Source of the DNA: CAZOJJ01 sp964580105
Lineage (GTDB): Bacteria > Bacteroidota > Rhodothermia > Rhodothermales > Rubricoccaceae
Assembly (NCBI GenBank): GCA_964580105.1
Contig: CAZOJJ010000097.1
Span: 1-5,735 of the forward strand
Length of the DNA: 5,735 bases
Direction: 5' to 3'
Position 1 is the first letter of the stretch. The number at the start of each line of letters is the position of its first letter. The notes beneath the pieces were generated by a model. The model was not told where the DNA came from and ran no database searches. It saw only the letters and a list, made by a program, of their open reading frames with translations. This document shows positions 5,694 through 5,735 of the stretch, in pieces. Made by a program: the position numbers and the translations under genes.

Positions 5694-5735
5694 CTGCCCG
5701 CGGAGGGCTCGAACCTCCAACCTCCTGATCCAGAG
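5694..5735 (-). tRNA. tRNA-Gln (anticodon CUG), 3' part, cut by window edge
   Basis: The minus strand carries positions 32-73 of a tRNA; the 5' half lies beyond base 5735. The anticodon loop is CTCTGGA (5735-5729), so the anticodon is CTG with T33 and G37. The 3' anticodon strand is TCAGG and the variable loop is AGGTT. The T arm is GGAGG/CCTCC around TTCGAGC. The acceptor 3' strand is GCGGGCA with discriminator G at 5694. A72 (implying U1-A72) and G73 are classical glutamine identity features and support Gln as well as the anticodon does. CCA is not encoded (CTA follows). Its promoter is outside the window. It points towards the MFS gene, which converges on it. Confidence 0.88.

Noticed and set aside
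5685..5735. Plus-strand peptide ending ARGGLEPPTS and minus-strand frame covering the same bases
   Set aside because: It is the antisense reading of the tRNA-Gln 3' half, another known annotation artefact.

Overview
The window is very GC-rich bacterial chromosomal DNA (roughly 70 % by eye). It carries ordinary, loosely connected genes rather than a tight operon. None of the protein-coding genes has a convincing Shine-Dalgarno sequence upstream of its start. The tRNA-Pro gene is preceded by a TTTG / TACTTTC pair that resembles the Bacteroidota -33/-7 promoter, and neither tRNA gene encodes CCA. These traits would fit a high-GC member of the Bacteroidota/Rhodothermota side of the tree, but this is a tentative inference and no marker gene is present to settle it.

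Layout from left to right. Positions 1-59 are a perfect 13-bp tandem repeat of 4.5 copies, followed by about 100 bp with no gene. A plus-strand gene (157-615) encodes a DUF1905 + YdeI/OmpD-associated-type protein. It converges with a minus-strand pair: a large soluble GAF-GAF-like-PAS-HisKA-HATPase histidine kinase (1058-3241), followed 58 bp later by a small, mostly disordered hypothetical protein (640-999). Divergent from the kinase, across a 126-bp intergenic region, is a DinB-family four-helix metal-binding protein (3368-3874, plus).

Next comes a complete tRNA-Pro(CGG) (3953-4026) with its own promoter-like element and a strong intrinsic terminator. A 12-helix MFS permease (4153-5388, plus) follows. 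After about 255 bp without a convincing gene, the minus strand carries a tRNA terminator and the 3' 42 nt of a tRNA-Gln(CUG), cut by the window edge at position 32.

How they work together: the kinase and the small protein are the only plausible co-transcribed unit. The kinase has no transmembrane segment, no receiver domain and no response regulator nearby, so it reads as an orphan cytosolic sensor. The DinB, YdeI-like and MFS genes look independent. I see no phage, transposon, CRISPR, toxin-antitoxin or defence module and no clear new system. The points most worth a second look are the hairpin-forming 13-bp repeat, the kinase's altered H-box and in-frame 15-bp duplication, the uncharacterised kinase-linked small protein, and an unassigned minus-strand open stretch at 5447-5578.
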